From Isoetes taiwanensis (Eukaryota > Streptophyta > Lycopodiopsida > Isoetales > Isoetaceae): a DNA stretch of 64,000 nucleotides. Positions 55,748 to 64,000 of this stretch are shown here, piece after piece. The notes beneath the pieces were generated by a model, which ran no database searches, had not been told where the DNA came from, and worked only from the letters and a program-made list of their open reading frames with translations. The stretch is taken from positions 2,936,043 through 3,000,042 of the forward strand of contig JAJEKV010000093.1 in the NCBI GenBank assembly GCA_021234155.1, given 5' to 3'. Both the position numbers and the translations under genes were made by a program. Every line of letters begins with the position of its first letter. The stretch's first letter is position 1.

Positions 55748-56005
55748 TCAATTCAATGCACTCCAACCAGATGAAACAATTTTTGTTTGCTCTATTGCAT
55801 TTTGTGGCAGTTGATGACGCTCTCTTCTACATGTTGAAGCCCATATAGCCAATGCTCTTTCATATGGAAAATTGGCAACCGTATAGTTGGAAGCATATGC
55901 TCTTAAACAGAGATCTAAGTTCTTGTGAAGCCTATTACGCACTTTGTTCTTCAAGTATCCCATAATACTAAAGATTCTTTCATCTTCGACCGATCCAAGA
56001 ATCAT
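55748..56005 (-). pseudogene. hAT transposase C-terminal dimerisation fragment
   Basis: 85 codons begin 'MILGSVEDERIFSIMGYLKN', then 'KVRNRLHKNLDLCLRAYASN' and 'FPYERALAIW'. This matches the hAT-family C-terminal dimerisation region ('..S..VEDERTFS....K.KLRNRL..HL..C.R......'). Only this C-terminus is present; the rest should lie to the right but the sequence switches at about 56,012 to the LTR of the next element. The fragment was evidently cut by that insertion. Confidence 0.8.
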
Positions 56006-56012
56006 GGTTTGA

Positions 56013-56592
56013 CATAGTGTTTGGGGTCTGGGTTCGAACTCTGAAGACAGACCCTCCGTGAGGACCCGTGGATCTAACAGAGAGTCCGGGGACTATGTCA
56101 CCTGGGATTTGGTTGAAAAGAGAAGAAAAAAAGAAGAGAACAGAACAAATGAGAGAAAGATGATAAGCTTCCTTGATATCAATGATGAAAATACATGAGC
56201 TCTAAATAGAGAGAAAACCGAAAGGAGACAAGACTCAAAACTCATCTAAAAACTTATGAGCTAACTCTACTCATATATATAGTACAATGGCCTTGGGCCC
56301 AATATAGACACTCGGGATCTGGATTTGCCGACTCTGGAAGGAGGCCCTGATTTGCGAGAATATTGGCGGTGCCTCTTGAAGTGCCTAGAATCACGCCGAC
56401 GCCGACGCTGGCGGACGGGCCGTCACTTGTCCGAAGCCTCTTGTTGACAGCCAAAGGCTTTGATCAAGCGCGTAGCCGCTGCTTAGTCTTCTCATGAGGC
56501 TTGATGTCCCAACCCGTGGTTGACTGGGAGATCTTTGAGCTTGACCTGTCCGGACGTATGCATGAATAGTCCCGCAGAGGCACAGATTAACA
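56013..56592 (-). mobile_element. 3' LTR of the large Ty3/gypsy element
   Basis: On the minus strand it starts TGTTAATCTG at 56,592, directly after a polypurine-type GGTGGGGAG. It contains a TATA box 'actatatatatgag' at about 56,285-56,270. The end is uncertain: either ...GGTGACA at 56,096 (497 bp) or ...ACTATGTCA at about 56,013 (580 bp). The longer version is favoured because the neighbouring hAT fragment begins there. A C/T-rich stretch (56,150-56,110) precedes the first possible end. Confidence 0.65.
56014..56102. other. Nested inverted repeats at the LTR's outer end
   Basis: TGACATAGT (56,014-56,022) is mirrored by ACTATGTCA (56,092-56,100), and inside it GGGTCTG...CAGACCC (about 56,029-56,053) forms a second stem. 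Between them 'GGTTCGAACTC' resembles a pol III B-box (10 of 11). The whole 89 bp can fold as a stem-loop in the RNA. It lies either in U5 or just outside the LTR, depending on where the LTR ends. Confidence 0.55.
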
Positions 56593-56608
56593 CTCCCCAC
56601 CAAACGAC
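56593..56608 (-). promoter_or_regulatory. Polypurine tract
   Basis: Minus-strand GTCGTTTGGTGGGGAG lies immediately before the TGTTAATC LTR start; the last 9 bases GGTGGGGAG are purine-rich in the manner of plant LTR retrotransposon plus-strand primers. Confidence 0.6.
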
Positions 56609-56649
56609 ACCTTCGAGTGAAGAAAAGGAGGAAGCGCCGGAGGGCGGAA

Positions 56650-58300
56650 GCCATCGTCTGAAAGTGATCCTCACGGGGGTGAGGACGGCACCATTATGGT
56701 AATCGGGCTGATGAGATCTTGGCGTGATTGAAGAGCTTGAGGTGTGTTTTGGCCAAGGGCAGGATCAGCATCAATAAGAAAAACGAGCCGCACCATGTCT
56801 TCAAGTGCGGCGTGCCGTCAAAGAAATGTACCGACACTCCATGAGGAGACAAGTCTGAAGGCCAAAGGCACCGACGGCATTTGGATTGCGCGGAAAAAAT
56901 GGGACGCCGATTTAAGGAGCTTAGCAAAATGCATTTGAGGGCAGCGCAAAATCCGGCTTGAAGATGGACGTAAGGATCGGGTGAGGTGGAGGCATTCTCG
57001 CAAGAAGGTGTTGAGACCATGAAGTGCATCCGCAGTCGCTTGCCAACCACGCCATTAGCAATGTAGATCCAATTGGTGGTGTTGTCCGTGAGTAGCACCT
57101 TCTTCCCAATGTGAGCGGGCGAACAAAGCGTGGATCCCACCGGAGATCCGTCGAGATCTGAGGTGGTGTCCGGCCGCATGACCATCCATGACCTTGGTCC
57201 AAAAAGGAAGGCGCCAATCAGAAGTCAGAACCACGGGCGGGAGGTACGCCCGTGGAAGCATAGGGAGAAGGAACCATGCCCGTGGGCGTGGTTTCTTGGC
57301 GATCTCCCCGAATTGGACCGACAAGATCTGGATCAAGTGCCCGACACCAGCGATCCCAAAGAGAAGCAGAGAGTCGAGAGTTGACAGAGGGCTATCCCAT
57401 CCCCGTGGGGACCGCCTTTGCTATCCAACGTAGCAGAATCGATTGTAACCCGGCAGGTGCTGCATATAGACTTGTGCATAGGGAAGATCTTCGGGATGTC
57501 CTAGATACTTCCTAATTTGTTGCAGCGCTTCCGCTTGCCAGAGAGATAAATGATTGGCAAGCTCGTGCATATACCCCGATGAAAAGTTTGGGTCTGAGCA
57601 GGATCCGCAAGATATGGATTGTTATCCTGAAGCACCCATTGCGCAGTGGGGTCACCCTGGAAAAGCTGGCGTGGCCCATTGCCAAAGTTTTCCTGTGTAT
57701 CACCCAGATAGAAATCATGAAAGATGTAAGCCATGGGCTGAACCACTCAAGGTGAGAAAGTCCGGATCGGCAATGTATGAGATCAAAGACAACAAGGGCA
57801 CGCAGACAACCCTTTGTCTTCAATGGAGAGTTCTGGCCAAATCAAGAAAATCAGCCTTTGCTGCTGGGGATATCCATTGGGCCATCAGTCAAGGTGCCAC
57901 TTTGAAAGGAAAAGGTGGCGTCGAGCAACCACATAATCATGATAGCGTGAGGGAGGGGGAAGTCAACCGGCATCCTCGTGAAGAATTGCGGTGCGTAAGG
58001 CCAAGTTTTGCTTGAGCCTCATCAGCGGAGGATCAATAGCTTGCTGCAGTGACTGTTCGAGATCCGCGGATCCGATTTTCTTTTCGAGTAGCGGTAAAAG
58101 GGACTGGTCACGGACCCGTTCACGAAGAAGGATTGACACGGGAGGAGGATTTCCGGTGTATTGAGGCGGGCACCGGCAATCTCCAGCGTCATCTAATATT
58201 TTTCTGTTTTACGCACCTCTGTAGGTGATCTTGAAGAGAGGTGAGCTGAGAGGTTCAAGGTAGAAAGCTGAGCCGTCAAGGAGGCTTAATTTGAGCGTCC
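56650..58300 (-). pseudogene. Extra 3' coding region: C-terminal part
   Basis: Coherent minus-strand frames continue: 'SILLRERVRDQSLLPLLEKK' and 'LEQSLQQAIDPPLMRLKQNL' (~58,160-57,990), 'MVQPMAYIFHDFYLGDTQEN' (57,746), 'WQAEALQQIRKYLGHPEDLP' (~57,535-57,475), 'EIAKKPRPRAWFLLPMLPRA' (~57,300), 'GRRCYSRTTPPIGSTLLMAW' or its alternative frame (57,217-56,921), and 'SHFFRAIQMPSVPLAF' (~56,900). Frame changes occur every 100-250 bp. Whether this is one protein with the upstream part or several cannot be decided here. It stops just before the polypurine tract. Confidence 0.5.
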
Positions 58301-58336
58301 CGGGCTGAAAGATTTTGAACTTGAGTGCTGAAATTT

Positions 58337-58857
58337 TCACACGCCCGAGTACAAGGCATTGAGTTTAGCAATATCTTCATCCTTGGTACTGTGAGAGCTG
58401 GCTTTGGACTTGTTGTGCTCCAATAAAGTCCGAATTTCGGACTGAGTCGAGAGCCGCTGATCCGCGAAGTTGGCTGACTTGAGCTTGTGTACTTTTGAGA
58501 TCTGCATGAGCCCGTAAGAGAGCTTCATGCTTGTCTTGAAGTTTGGCCTCAAAGTTGCAACTTGGGCGATTCTGGCTTGAAGGTCTTGGTGTACCGCATC
58601 GAGGCCTCGAAAAGCCGCTGAACCCCACTCATAAGAGCCGCCTTGGGATTCTTGTAACTTAAGAGCAGCAGCTTGAGCATCCTGGCGATATCGATACAAC
58701 AACCGACGAGGGTGTTGTGGTGGTGGAACCGGCCGCTGCCCCGGTTTGGGAGGTCCGGGAAAAATGGTGTGAAGTGGATGGTGTAGCGGAGGAAGAGACG
58801 CTGACATGAGTGTGACCGTGGGTCATGACCAGGGGGAAGATGGGCGTGATGTGCCAA
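58337..58857 (-). pseudogene. Extra 3' coding region: Pro-rich and coiled-coil part
   Basis: In one frame (58,807-58,337): 'PGPPKPGQRPVPPPQHPRRL' then 'AFRGLDAVHQDLQARIAQVA'. In the other (58,628-58,377): 'EAKLQDKHEALLRAHADLKS' then 'TQAQVSQLRGS'. Together they give a Pro-rich segment followed by a heptad-like coiled coil. No membrane segment or enzyme motif is seen. It lies on the pol strand between pol and the 3' LTR. Confidence 0.6.
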
Positions 58858-58880
58858 CTTGGTGATTGATTGGAAGGGAG

Positions 58881-59565
58881 CTACCGAGTGGAATTTTGAG
58901 AATTTGGTGGTGTGGGAGGGAAGTAATGACGGATGAGGGCTTGAAAGTGCCCTCCCGTAAAAACTTCAGAAATGGAAGTGGTACCCGAAGGCGGTCCATT
59001 TCTTGGAGAAGACGATAGAACATCATTTGGGGCCAATCTATGTGGTGTTTGGAGTGTGTAGCAAAGAGACCAGGTTATAGAAGGGCTTATTGATATGGGT
59101 GTTCTTGATGGAATACCCAAGGAATTTTCTCCACGTAAATTTAACAAAGGTCTCATGAGGCTTGTCGATATTGGTCGACGATGGACATTGGCATGATAAG
59201 CGGGTGCACCAAACTCGCGGACATCAATATCCCGTATAGCGTAACCATGAGACACAAGGAGTGTGCAAGGGAATATGAAATACCTCAGAAAATCAAATGT
59301 TGAGTCAATGAAATAGTGGTGCCATCGACCACGTTGGTGTAACCTTGGTGCTGTTAACAATATTGGCGATGAACCGCCTGAATCAGGCAGGATTTGGAGC
59401 CGGAAGTTCCATTTGAGAGAATTCAGAAGTCTGGTGTCGTTCAAATGACTTCTTTATCGGGGCCAACAAGGGCTTCACCGGAAAGTGGCCAAGAAGGATA
59501 CGATGCAAAAGGGCCGGATCCTTGGGAGCAAGAGCTTGAAGTGTAGAAAATCTTGGGGCAGCCAT
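58881..59565 (-). pseudogene. Extra 3' coding region: N-terminal part
   Basis: Probable start ATG at 59,565 ('MAAPRFSTLQALAPKDPALL'), continuing 'HRILLGHFPVKPLLAPIKKS', then after frame changes near 59,390-59,330 'SEVFHIPLHTPCVSWLRYTG', 'SSTNIDKPHETFVKF' and 'MMFYRLLQEMDRLRVPLPFL'. The frames join with single-base shifts and the composition is plainly protein-like. I recognise no family. It begins ~0.9 kb after the end of pol on the same strand, an env-like location, but it has no signal peptide or transmembrane anchor at this start. Confidence 0.6.
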
Positions 59566-59569
59566 GGGA

Positions 59570-60480
59570 ATGATTTGCGTAACGGCGAGATGCCAAAGGC
59601 GGAAGACGAAAAAGTCGAAAGCACGGAGGATGAAGGCGCAGAGAACTAAAAGGTTTGTTTTAGGGCGCATTAAACCGAGGCTAAGAGGTATGAAGAGTTC
59701 AAACGGAACCGCTGATGATGCCAGTGTCAAAAGATGCTAAGAAGGGGATTGAGAGGCAAAAATTTGGCTAAGTCCCCAAAACGTAAGGGAGAAGCAATGA
59801 ACGGTGAGGATGAGACGCGAAAGAAAGATCGGATGTGACATGGCAAAGGACATCCATTAATGTTCGACGAAGCGTGGAAAGAAGGAATGGCATTCAATGC
59901 TGGCAACTCGTGGGGATATCATTAAAAGGAATGTGTCGAAGGTACCATGGCTAGATATGCGGTAGGAGAACGGGATTCTCATTTTAGAAACAAATTTCTT
60001 GCATTGCAAACACGTTGGCGATTGGTGATTGGTCCACGCCGACAAGGAGTTCCTCGGTTATATATAGACGCAACCGAGAGAAACGAAGGCATCCGATGGC
60101 GCCGATATGGCGGCTGCTGGCTTGAACGAAGATTGCACCATGCCGACTAACCGGCCGAGTGGATCACTTGTAAGATGAATTGTTCGGATCTTCGGCGTTG
60201 CCCACCGTGGGCATTCGCATGGACGGCCGGTGTGCGGGATGGCTGAACATCCCGACCGAAGACCAACGGGATGGAGGTGGTTCTCGCACCTTCGCTGATC
60301 CTGGGCGTAACCTCTACCATCTCCTCGCATCACCTGCGCTCGAACCCCGAGTAGAGGGTTTTTCCTCTTAGGACTTAGTAGATAGGGCTCGAGCCCGTTT
60401 TTGTATATAGGGGCAAAGGCCCATAGCGAAATAGCCGGGCTGTGCCCACATTTTGTAAAAAATCTCCACTATAATATAAT
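59570..60480 (-). promoter_or_regulatory. Spacer between pol and the extra coding region, with TATA-like site
   Basis: About 0.9 kb without a coherent frame on the pol strand. On the minus strand a TATATATAACC string at 60,066-60,056 lies ~490 bp upstream of the ATG at 59,565. On the plus strand a second TATA-like 'tgtatatagg' occurs at about 60,401-60,410. GC-rich sequence surrounds 60,190-60,340. An internal promoter for the extra gene is possible but inferred. Confidence 0.35.
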
Positions 60481-60495
60481 CTACCGCCTTTCTAG

Positions 60496-60729
60496 TCACT
60501 TTCTGTTGTTGTTGATTCTTGAACCGCCTCTGTTTGGATGTTCACTTTCTGTGTGATGAAATGCTTTGAGACGAAAACCATTAACTAATGTAGGTAATGG
60601 AGTGCCATCTAATTCAAATGAGTTGGAAAACACTTGGTCTAACCACTTGAACAATTTGATAAGGGCCAAGCCAACGAAACTTGAGTTTACCCGGAAAATT
60701 TTTGTACACGAATCATAAAGAAGAACCAA
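60496..60729 (-). pseudogene. Ty3/gypsy pol C-terminus
   Basis: Contains 'MVLLYDSCTKIF', then 'ALIKLFKWLDQVFSNSFELD' and 'GTPLPTLVNGFRLKAFH'. This is the integrase C-terminal domain in its plant Ty3 form ('GDLVLLYDSR..KFPGKL..RWLGPY.V.....NG...L..L.G......VNG.RLK.Y'). A frame change sits in the 'FPGK' part. Confidence 0.85.
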
Positions 60730-60925
60730 ATCTCCTTTTTGAATGTTTTGTCTTCAAACATTTGTCATGTAAAGATTTTTTGCAAATCATTGTCCATGAA
60801 GGACACGAATATAAGCATCCCTTCAAGTTCATCCAACTGTTCTAATTGATAGACCCGTTCTTTGAGAGCACCGGGTGGATTATGAGCAAAGAGCCGGTTG
60901 AAAACGGAGTGTTGGAAGGATATAT

Positions 60926-61309
60926 TCAAATGGCATAAGAGCTTCCCTGACCATAAACCAATTTAAAAGGAGTGTGACCGGTAGCAATCTTTGAAACAAG
61001 TATTGTAGGCCCAAAGAACGAGGGAAGTTTTGTCGCTAACTGCAATGGAAGCGTCACAAATTTTCTTGAGAATGGTGACCGTAGTTTTGTTGGTGCTTTC
61101 GCCAACCCATTGCCTTGAGGATAGTAAGGTGTGCTCTTGTGATGATGTATCAAGAGATAATCCGTCAGCTCTTTGATAGTATGATTGATGAAATGAACAC
61201 CACGGTCACCACCCAGCCCGCGGGGCAGCCAATCGCGTGATGATTTGTTGATAGAGGACTCTAGTCGCGCTTGCAAAGTGTTGTCGGAAGTGCACAAGCT
61301 TCCGCCCAT
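60926..61309 (-). pseudogene. Ty3/gypsy integrase core, second part
   Basis: 'DRGVHFINHTIKELTDYLLI' carries the second catalytic Asp, followed by 'HHHKSTPYYPQGNG'. In the usual 'GNGQAES.NK' block the frame reads 'GLAKAPTK': a one-base shift puts the codon of the third catalytic residue (Glu, gaa) out of frame. Then 'KLPSFFGP' and 'TGHTPFKLVYGQ' follow the family pattern. Confidence 0.9.
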
Positions 61310-61448
61310 TTGCGGCGTGAAAAGGTGAGAACGAATGTATATCGAACGAGTGTGCCTCGCAGGAAGGATCTATAGGTCCCACAAAGTCCATTCCCATTTG
61401 TTTGAAGGGAAGTGGCGTGGCGACCGGCGTCAAGGGAAGAGCCGCCAC
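61206..61448 (-). pseudogene. Ty3/gypsy integrase core, first part
   Basis: 'PLPFKQMGMDFVGPIDPS' contains the first catalytic Asp of the DDE core; 'ANGRKLVHFRQH' is a shifted version of the 'KWAEA.AL' block; 'LYQQIITRLAAPR' precedes the second Asp. Ahead of it, 'CDACPWWGLPPVAALP'-type Cys-containing text (~61,490-61,440) marks the zinc-binding domain's end. Confidence 0.85.
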
Positions 61449-61707
61449 GGGTGGAAGGCCCCACCACGGGCAAGCGTCACACGTCTAAGGCGTGGGCGTG
61501 AGCATCTTTGAAAAGCGTGGGCCAATAATAATACCGTGAGAAGGGGATTTTTCGCGTCGTGGTGTCACCATGAAAAATGACCACCACCGAGCCCTTGATG
61601 AGCTTCTCGAACAATGTCTGAACTTCATGAGGTAGAACACGCGTCGAAGGATGGTGTCCTTACCCTTTTGTAGAGATGTCCGGCGACCATGGTGTAGTCA
61701 ACGGACC

Positions 61708-62112
61708 TCAGCGGAGAAATTGATGGCGACGGGATTGTCGCTTGGCAGGAGAGAGCGTCTCATCTTCTGGTGGAAGAGCACCTGTGAGGAGGTACTGCTG
61801 AAAATCATGGAACCAATGTGGTGTTGCCGTGACTAAAAAAAGTTGAGCATCAGGGAAGGCGTCTGAGACCCCTGTTAAGGGATCATCCGCGGTGGATGCG
61901 GAAAGATAATCCGGAACAACATGAGATTTGCCAGCCTTATGAACGATTTCAAAAGGAGCAAATTCTTGGAGAAGAAGGACCCAACGAGCAATGCGGCCCG
62001 TGGGCGTGGATTTGTTGATCAAATAGAGAAGTGCTTGGTGGTCCACAAAGAACTTGATTTGACTGCCCAAAAGGTAATGACGGAAGCGTTGGACACAGAA
62101 AATGAGACCCAA
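61708..62112 (-). pseudogene. Ty3/gypsy RNase H
   Basis: 134 codons: 'GLIFCVQRFRHYLLGSQIKF', 'FVDHQALLYLINKSTPTGRI', 'ARWVLLLQEFAPFEIVHKAG' and 'KSHVVPDYLS'. These are the canonical 'F.V.TDHQAL.YL.NK....GRIARW...L.EFDF.I....GK.H..AD.LSR' blocks, with the Asp of DHQAL kept and Ala-Asp near the end read as Pro-Asp. Followed by a 43-residue linker before the zinc-binding domain. Confidence 0.92.
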
Positions 62113-62315
62113 AGCTTCACGCTCCGTGGCAGAATAGTTGCGCCAATACCAGAATTGAGTTTAAATTTGGCGTAGCGATTTGGTTTATCGCAGTCGCATC
62201 ATATTCTTGAGAAAGAACAGCTCAATAGCAAACGCCGGTGACATCGACATGAACGCGAAAAAGGGCTTGTCCCATTGAGGAGGAACAAGAACCCGTGCAT
62301 GAGTAAGCAAAAGCT

Positions 62316-62570
62316 TCAAATGGTTGAAACGACTTCCGCTGGGAATTCCAAGCCCGTGGATTCACACCGTGAGTTTATGAATGGGATGCGCAATGGCCGC
62401 CACCCGTGTATGAAGGTGGAGTAATAATTGACCTTTCCCAGGAAAGAGCGTGTAAACGCTTTGATATTGGCTGGTGCTTGAGCTTTGAGCACACAACCGA
62501 TTTTGGCGGGGATCGGTGGTGATTCCTCGCTTTCTCGACAACATGGCCCTAACGAACACCGGTGACGCAA
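62316..62570 (-). pseudogene. Ty3/gypsy RT thumb and connection
   Basis: 'PIPAKIGCVLKAQAPANIKA' and 'FTRSFLGKVNYYSTFIHGW' match 'DP.KI..I.....P.N.K..R.FLG...YYR.FI.G.'. A second frame at 62,362-62,559 shows 'SRKRGITTDPRQN', the 'V(S).RGI..DP.K' block immediately upstream. Confidence 0.88.
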
Positions 62571-62599
62571 AGGTGCATTTCTCCCGGATTGAGACTAAT

Positions 62600-63110
62600 G
62601 CCGACTCATCACATTTCTTCGAAGACGAAGTTCCAATTTATCCAAATGGTCAGCCATGGAACCGTGGCGCAGAAGTCATCTTGAAAAATTTGCAAGAAGG
62701 ATTTTCCTTCATGAAATCATGAAAACCGAGCATGATTCGTTGAAATGTTGAAGGAGAGTTGGATAATCCAAAAGGAACCACCTTGTAGGCAAAAAGTGAC
62801 TTACCTGGGTGGTGAAAGTGGTCTTGAGTTGATCGATTCTTTGATGGAGATCTGATTGTAGCCGAAAACCATCCATAAAGGAGTACATCTCATGTCCACC
62901 ACTTCTTCCGTAACTTGGTCTCGTGGAAGGGAAGTGGAAAATGATCACGCCCAGGGCCGCATTGAGTTTCCGATAGTCAACACGCACGCGGATCTTACCA
63001 TTGTGCTTAAGGGCAATGACGATGGGGCTCACCCATTCGTAATGTTTGACCTCATAGATCAAACCCGGGCAAGGAGTTTGACGCGATCCGCGGTAATTTG
63101 GGTTGAGCAC
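62600..63110 (-). pseudogene. Ty3/gypsy RT catalytic region
   Basis: 'LIYEVKHYEWVSPIVIALKH' and 'NGKIRVRVDYRKLNAA' open the RT (YRKLN block); 'MYSFMDGF' holds the first catalytic Asp; 'LKTTFTTQ' follows. The second catalytic pair is visible as 'IFQDDF' at about 62,690-62,673 in another frame. The domain is complete in content but split by several shifts. Confidence 0.92.
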
Positions 63111-63699
63111 ATCTTGTCGCCGCTACCTGGCTAATCGGGCCGCATCGTGATTTGGTAGAATGGTGAGTTCCCCAAGCTTTTGTTGATTCCGAAGATCTTT
63201 GTAACTCGTGCTAAAAATGTGTTTGAATTTTTTGAATGCCGCGGACGCGCCCTGATTACGATAAGGAGCCTAAGGTTTGCGCAATCGCGACAAAGTTGAT
63301 TGTTGCCAACGCCCACAATCTACCGACTTCGAGTCCGAATATGGGGTATGACTTCATTATCCCGGACAATGTGTGCGGAGGTTGAGCATAACCGGATGCG
63401 TTGCACTTTATGCGTGGTGAAAAGAGAGGTTGCTCGGCCATCTAGCGTTGGTTGCTTCATGACGGGCGTGTACATCAACGTGAGTGGCGGAGTCGATCCG
63501 AAAAGTGATCAACGTTGGATTCGATTGCAAGGAGCCAGGTAGGGGGTCAAGCAAAGCGACAGCGGCTGGTCCCGATCAAGAGTCATTTCTCCCCAGATCA
63601 GCATATTCGGGGTAGGATGACAGAGGCGGTATACGGTGGAGCCTGAACGATAAATATTCCGGCGTCTTCAGAATCGTAATCGGTGAGAGAGGGTTCGCA

Positions 63700-64000
63700 T
63701 TGTCACCGAAAAATGATCCCTGCCTCGTTTGCAAGTCCATGGTGGCATTGAGATGACCATCTCAGATGACTAACCGGTCCGTGGCCCGGTAATGGATACT
63801 CTTTGCCCGGCGGAGAAAGGGTCTTCCCACCCGGATTTCATAGTCACCGGATCTTCGCCCGACTTTCCAAACTCCAAATTCCATGGGAAAGCCGGAGATC
63901 ACCAATGTTGATGTGAAGAATAGGTGTGACGCCTTGAGGTCTCGTGATATATGGCCATTAGCCAATTTGATGTCATATGGGGCACCTAAAGAGTTGTGTG
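63700..64000 (-). pseudogene. Ty3/gypsy aspartic protease, C-terminal part
   Basis: Runs in from the window edge: 'HNSLGAPYDIKLANGHISR' (the last residues only in the frame of 63,965-63,762), then 'FPMEFGVWKVGRRSGDYEIR' and 'VGRPFLRRAKSIHY'. The 'LGRPFL' helix-flanking block is the family's C-terminal signature. The catalytic D-(S/T)-G should lie just beyond 64,000. 63,110-63,700, between protease and RT, shows only broken linker sequence. Confidence 0.85.

Larger units (their letters stand above)
56013..64000 (-). mobile_element. Large Ty3/gypsy element (3' LTR to protease; 5' part beyond window)
   Basis: On the minus strand the order is protease (~63,990-63,700), RT (~63,100-62,400), RNase H (~62,330-61,700), integrase (~61,480-60,900), pol C-terminus (60,729-60,480), spacer with a TATA-like site, an extra coding region (59,565 to at least 57,500, possibly ~56,650), polypurine tract (56,608-56,593) and 3' LTR (56,592 leftward). 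gag, the 5' LTR and the protease active site lie outside the window. All coding parts carry indels, so this copy looks inactive as given. Confidence 0.9.

Noticed and set aside
56020-56110. tRNA gene at the LTR end
   Set aside because: Only a B-box-like string is present; no cloverleaf with acceptor and anticodon stems can be formed.
57130-58015. Plus-strand open frames in the right-hand retroelement (for example 57,554-58,015)
   Set aside because: They are opposite to coherent minus-strand coding sequence of the element and have no family resemblance.

Overview
This is a stretch of nuclear DNA from a vascular plant. The supporting signs are intron-containing genes with plant-type products (PLS-class pentatricopeptide repeat, three-finger CCCH, RING), many LTR retrotransposon relics, CACTA and hAT transposon pieces, long AT-rich intergenic stretches and microsatellites. 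The wording of the PPR repeats and of the Ty3/gypsy polymerase recalls ferns or other non-flowering tracheophytes, but I cannot fix the species from sequence alone.

Layout. 70-10,840 is a four-copy tandem array of a ~2.7 kb unit. Each unit consists of two unrelated blocks (X ~1.05 kb, Y ~1.5 kb), and all eight blocks are separated by the same ~65 bp motif. The unit carries degraded plus-strand PPR-like cores. 11.3-12.07 kb holds a CACTA-type terminus next to a broken minus-strand coding relic. 12.2-14.08 kb is a decayed minus-strand Ty3/gypsy pol. 14.1-21 kb is mostly featureless apart from a short tandem repeat, a hairpin and a ~460 bp foldback element. 21.9-24.75 kb is a frameshifted PPR gene ending in an E-like motif. 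26.56-28.72 kb is a CCCH zinc-finger gene. 32.6-35.6 kb is a plus-strand Ty3/gypsy gag-protease-RT fragment cut by a 329 bp LTR. 38.1 kb and 46.0 kb are microsatellites. 39.85-43.64 kb is an unidentified minus-strand multi-exon gene with a ~1.8 kb internal tandem duplication. 47.26-48.35 kb is a RING-finger gene. 49.9-50.15 kb is an orphan copia-like LTR with primer-binding site. 51.0-53.72 kb is an unidentified minus-strand gene for a probable nuclear protein, whose first intron carries a cluster of GC-palindromes. 54.75-55.63 kb is a tandem duplication. 55.75-56.0 kb is a hAT transposase C-terminus cut by the LTR of the last element. 56.0-64.0 kb is a large minus-strand Ty3/gypsy element (protease, RT, RNase H, integrase) with ~3 kb of additional sense-strand coding sequence between pol and its 3' LTR.

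Nearly every protein-coding region is interrupted by single-base indels. The RING gene's only break is at a T homopolymer. This could be real pseudogenisation, uncorrected long-read consensus error, or both, so open/closed reading frame status should be treated cautiously throughout. The strongest candidate for something undescribed is the extra 3' coding region of the 56-64 kb retroelement. The alternating X-motif-Y array at the left end comes second, and the intronic palindrome cluster third.
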